Of a stretch of 8,470 nucleotides of DNA, positions 5,973-8,470 are shown in pieces. The notes beneath the pieces were generated by a model. The model ran no database searches and was not told the origin of the DNA. It saw only the letters and a program-made list of their open reading frames with translations. The position numbers were made by a program, and so were the translations under genes. The first letter of the stretch is position 1. Each line of letters begins with the position of its first letter. The DNA lies in the NCBI GenBank assembly GCA_947175845.1, contig CAMWOK010000114.1, positions 1 through 8,470 on the forward strand, in the 5' to 3' direction. This stretch comes from an uncultured Lachnospiraceae bacterium. GTDB taxonomy: Bacteria > Bacillota > Clostridia > Lachnospirales > Lachnospiraceae.

Positions 5973-7091
5973 TCACGTCAGATGTTCGAGCCGCCGCAGA
6001 CCGCTTGCCGCGAGCGGTTTTTTTGGATTGAGCGCAAAGAGTTTTCGTGCCATGTTCAGGTTGGGTGTGGTGCCAAGCCCGTTGAGGTAGCAGGTGCCGA
6101 GCATGTCAGAACCCCACGTGCTGCCCTTGAAAAACGCCTTGCTCAACAGCAGAAATGCCTGTTCGTAATCCGGTTTGATGTCCGTCCCGCCGCGAAAGTA
6201 GATTTCGCCGAGCAGATTGCAGAATCCCGTGTCGTCAGGGCACAGGGAATATCCTTTTTCCAGATAGGACATGGCCTTTTTCAGGTCGAGCGGCAGCGCT
6301 CCGTTGTAGGTGTAGAGCCTGCCCAGACAGTAGTATGCATAGTCGTCCTTGTGCGCCACCGCGCGCTCGTACATTTCCACGGCTTTTTCAAGCTGATTTT
6401 CATCGCGGTATGCGTTTCCGACCATGCGCTCGCAGGCGCCGATTCCCATGCTGGCGCCAAGGTGGATATAGTTTTTGGCCTTCTGGCTCTGAATCGGCGC
6501 GCCGTTTCTGCCGGTGCGCAGGATGTCGACCAGATTTGGGATCGCTATGCCAAGCCCGGACGCTGCACACTCCTCATAGAGCTTCAGCGCCGCGGCGGTC
6601 CACTCGTACTGCAGGCGCTCAAACCGCCTGCTTCCGACCTCGTCGGGCGTGATATCCCAGAAATCGGCCACCGTGCCATAATAATAGGCGTTGGCAATCA
6701 TGTATTTGCAGAATACCTGCCCCTGTCCGGCCTTTTCTGACACGGCGTCCCAAAGCTCCTTTTTGCTGTGGTAGGGGGGATGGACAAAAGTTCCGCCCGG
6801 CGGCACGTACCCTTCCTGGTGCATGGTGCCAAACATTCCGACCGCGCTCTCAAGCCCGAGACTCGAGTGGAAGCATTCGTATGCAAAATCCTTGTCCGCG
6901 GGCAGTTCCACCACAGGGTCGACATAGCTCTTTCCCAGGTAACAGCGCCCCAGAAAATAGAACGCGTCGCCGTCGCCTGTGTTGGCAGCCGCGCGCAGCA
7001 GCGCGAGCGCCTCCTCGCGCCGGTCCGCCTGTCTGTCAAACCATATGATACGAATCGCCTGCTCCACACGCCCGTCAAAAAGTGCAGCCAT
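5973..7091 (-). CDS. Sel1/TPR-like repeat protein
   Basis: This 372-residue soluble protein is built of helical-pair repeats of the Sel1/TPR type, which bind other proteins; the partner is unknown. Repeat signatures include residues ~25-60 (EEALALLRAAANTGDGDAFY followed by LGRCYLG), ~65-100, and a regular set in the last ~165 residues: LEKAVEMYERAVAHKDDYAYYCLGRLY, LKKAMSYLEKGYSLCPDDTGFCNLLGEIYFRGG, YEQAFLLLSKAF...GSDMLGTCYLNGLG and NMARKLFALNP. It has no signal peptide, no transmembrane segment and no catalytic domain. The ATG at 7091 has AAAGGAA about ten bases upstream. It is a monocistronic gene with its own promoter, convergent with arr and divergent from the ABC exporter. A 279-residue plus-strand ORF lying antisense to it is a shadow. 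Confidence 0.85.
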   Translation of the reverse strand: MAALFDGRVEQAIRIIWFDRQADRREEALALLRAAANTGDGDAFYFLGRCYLGKSYVDPVVELPADKDFAYECFHSSLGLESAVGMFGTMHQEGYVPPGGTFVHPPYHSKKELWDAVSEKAGQGQVFCKYMIANAYYYGTVADFWDITPDEVGSRRFERLQYEWTAAALKLYEECAASGLGIAIPNLVDILRTGRNGAPIQSQKAKNYIHLGASMGIGACERMVGNAYRDENQLEKAVEMYERAVAHKDDYAYYCLGRLYTYNGALPLDLKKAMSYLEKGYSLCPDDTGFCNLLGEIYFRGGTDIKPDYEQAFLLLSKAFFKGSTWGSDMLGTCYLNGLGTTPNLNMARKLFALNPKKPLAASGLRRLEHLT

Positions 7092-7130
7092 AATACACCG
7101 TTCCTTTCCGCATTTTTACCATTTCCTACC

Positions 7131-7159
7131 ATTATACATGATTGCCCGCAAGGGCACAA
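7131..7159 (-). promoter_or_regulatory. Promoter of the Sel1-repeat gene
   Basis: On the minus strand TTGTGC (7159-7154), a 17-base spacer and a perfect TATAAT (7136-7131). Only the TTG of the -35 fits consensus. The leader would be about 34 bases. The -35 lies inside the first copy of a direct repeat AATTGTGCC (7161-7153 and 7178-7170, 17 bp apart), a possible operator. Confidence 0.6.
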
Positions 7160-7234
7160 TTCCCCAAATGGCACAATTGCATTAAAAAATACTTTCCTGC
7201 AAGCCGTACATGTTATTTCTTTACAGGTTCTAAG

Positions 7235-7263
7235 TTGAAATACAATTAGCCATAAGGTATAAT
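7235..7263 (+). promoter_or_regulatory. Promoter of the ABC exporter gene
   Basis: TTGAAA (7235-7240, 5 of 6), exactly 17 bases, then perfect TATAAT (7258-7263). The expected start near 7270 leaves a leader of about 43 bases before the ATG at 7313. Confidence 0.75.
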
Positions 7264-7312
7264 AAAACAGAAAAAGAAGTGCACAACCACCCATTGGCGG
7301 AGAATTAACAAT

Positions 7313-8470
7313 ATGAGAAATATAAAAATAAAGTGGAGCTATGTGTTCATCTCGGTTCTTTCTGTGCTGGCGTGTCTGGGAAATGCCGGCGGGACGTACT
7401 ATCTGTCCCGGGTAATCGAGGAGCCGGATCTGCCAAATTTTACGAAGATGCTCTTATTTTTAGTGAGTTCCATTCTGATAGCGCCCGCTGTCCTGTTTGT
7501 GATCTCATCCTGCATTATAAAGGATAAATATGAGCACAAAGAGAAGCTCATAAACGCGGCTGTTCAAAAGAGAATGCTGTTTATTGAATCAGAGCGCTAT
7601 CACAGTAAAATCAACTTTTTGCAGTCAAACAGCCAGGAGAGCGAAGTCCTTTCATTTATCTATAAAATATCTGAAGCATGCGCATGTCTGCTGGCTTTAA
7701 TGATCTTGCTTTCCTTTTACCTGAAATGGTATCTGGTGCTCTTAGATGCGGTTTTCTATATCGTTATTGCTGTCATTTCAGTTCGTCCTGCGCTGAAATT
7801 AGCTGATTTAATGAGTGATTTTTGGGTCAGATATATCCAGAATACCCGGTATTATAATTATATTTCAGATGTTTTATCGAGAAGAGAGTATGTCGAGGAG
7901 AAAAAGATCTACGATTTTTTTGGGTATTTTATTCGTATTTTTGATTCTGAGTTTCAAAAAGCTGCCAGGATCAACAAAGAACTCGGGAAAAAGAGAATAC
8001 GGTTGGAACAAAAAAACAATCTGGTCAATTCCATTTTTATTCTGTTTGAGATTCTGTTTCTGGCAGTACTGTGCGTCAGGGATGTCATTTCGGTGAGCTT
8101 TTTTGCAGCGGTTCTGCCGTTTGCCATGATGACCTACACAAAGGTGTGTATAGCCATGAACGGGTTGAACAGCCTCTCCTGGGCGGAACGGTATCTGGCA
8201 GAAGAAAAGGATTTCCTGGAAACGGAACAGAGAGGACAGAGGCAGTATGAAGAGATGGAATGTGCCATAAAATTGAACGGGATATCGTTTCGTTACCCTG
8301 GTACGAAACGAGTTATTCTGGACAATATCTCCTTCGATTTTCAGAAGGGGAAGAAATATGCGATCGTCGGGGTAAACGGATGTGGCAAGACAACGCTGGC
8401 AAAGGTTATATCAGGCCTGTATGAGCCGCAAAAAGGTTTTGTCACTGCCGCGGGCGAGGCAGCAATTCTT
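7313..8470 (+). CDS. ABC exporter, fused membrane and ATPase domains (partial, runs off the edge)
   Basis: An open frame starts at ATG 7313 (CGGAG ten bases upstream) and continues for 386 codons to the window end without a stop. Hydrophobic segments lie at about residues 8-30, 46-69, 118-156 (two spans) and 243-285 (two spans), with long charged cytoplasmic loops between: the six-helix pattern of a type-1 ABC exporter half. The ATPase domain begins near 330 (IKLNGISFRYPGTKRVILDNISF, then KKYAIVG) and has an intact Walker A, GVNGCGKTT, at 353-361 with Lys359. The Q-loop, signature LSGGQ and Walker B must lie beyond the edge. There is no C39 peptidase domain at the N-terminus. The gene is visibly AT-richer than the GH43 genes, with many AAA, ATA and TTT codons. 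Such exporters move lipids, drugs or peptides; the substrate cannot be told here. Confidence 0.9.
   Translation, partial: MRNIKIKWSYVFISVLSVLACLGNAGGTYYLSRVIEEPDLPNFTKMLLFLVSSILIAPAVLFVISSCIIKDKYEHKEKLINAAVQKRMLFIESERYHSKINFLQSNSQESEVLSFIYKISEACACLLALMILLSFYLKWYLVLLDAVFYIVIAVISVRPALKLADLMSDFWVRYIQNTRYYNYISDVLSRREYVEEKKIYDFFGYFIRIFDSEFQKAARINKELGKKRIRLEQKNNLVNSIFILFEILFLAVLCVRDVISVSFFAAVLPFAMMTYTKVCIAMNGLNSLSWAERYLAEEKDFLETEQRGQRQYEEMECAIKLNGISFRYPGTKRVILDNISFDFQKGKKYAIVGVNGCGKTTLAKVISGLYEPQKGFVTAAGEAAIL

Noticed and set aside
5901..6740. Plus-strand 279-residue open frame antisense to the Sel1 gene
   Set aside because: It overlaps the terminator hairpin and the full repeat-protein gene, and shows no recognisable domain; the minus-strand frame has clear periodic repeats.
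7169..7180. Sigma-54 promoter (TGGCAC followed by TTGC)
   Set aside because: Only two bases separate TGGCAC and TTGC instead of the required five, and a good sigma-A promoter lies nearby.
7815..8096. Plus-strand 93-residue frame
   Set aside because: It is a +1 shadow inside the ABC exporter gene, whose own frame is open through the whole region and carries the Walker A motif.

Overview
The window most resembles chromosomal DNA of a gut-type Clostridia (Lachnospiraceae-like) bacterium. The reasons are Gram-positive style AGGAGG ribosome-binding sites, sigma-A style promoters, intracellular GH43 xylosidases beside an AraC/cupin regulator, an ATPase/PD-(D/E)XK protein of the type many Clostridia carry in several copies, and short palindromic mobile elements. 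This assignment is inference; there is no rRNA or marker gene. The sugar-utilisation and Sel1 genes look GC-rich, whereas the gene at the right edge is visibly AT-richer.

Layout. 1-385 has no confident gene: it holds a two-unit 45-bp-period repeat, which lies in a possible decayed minus-strand reading frame, and a ~140-bp palindromic element that ends exactly at the stop codon of the next gene. 386-1774 (minus) carries an AraC-family regulator preceded by the remnant of an ATPase/nuclease gene, whose middle has been deleted out of frame. Divergently, 2009-5216 (plus) carries two GH43 beta-xylosidase/arabinofuranosidase genes 49 bp apart. Neither has a signal peptide, so both should cleave imported xylo- or arabinoxylo-oligosaccharides in the cytoplasm. 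The AraC protein is the obvious candidate regulator.

5206-5392 is a complete 187-bp non-coding mobile element. It has 16-bp terminal inverted repeats (15/16) beginning GTAA and a perfect 8-bp target duplication, the hallmark of IS66-family transposition. It inserted in the last codons of the second GH43 gene and supplies that gene's present stop codon. Next comes an Arr-type rifamycin ADP-ribosyltransferase with its own strong promoter and a shared convergent terminator, then a minus-strand Sel1/TPR repeat protein, then the first 386 codons of an ABC exporter that runs off the right edge.

The most notable items are the IS66-type miniature element with its reconstructable pre-insertion site, the out-of-frame ATPase/nuclease remnant whose stop codon overlaps the regulator's ribosome-binding site, and the chromosomal arr gene. 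I found no convincing new multi-gene defence or biosynthetic system. The ABC exporter could begin an export operon, but its partners lie outside the window.
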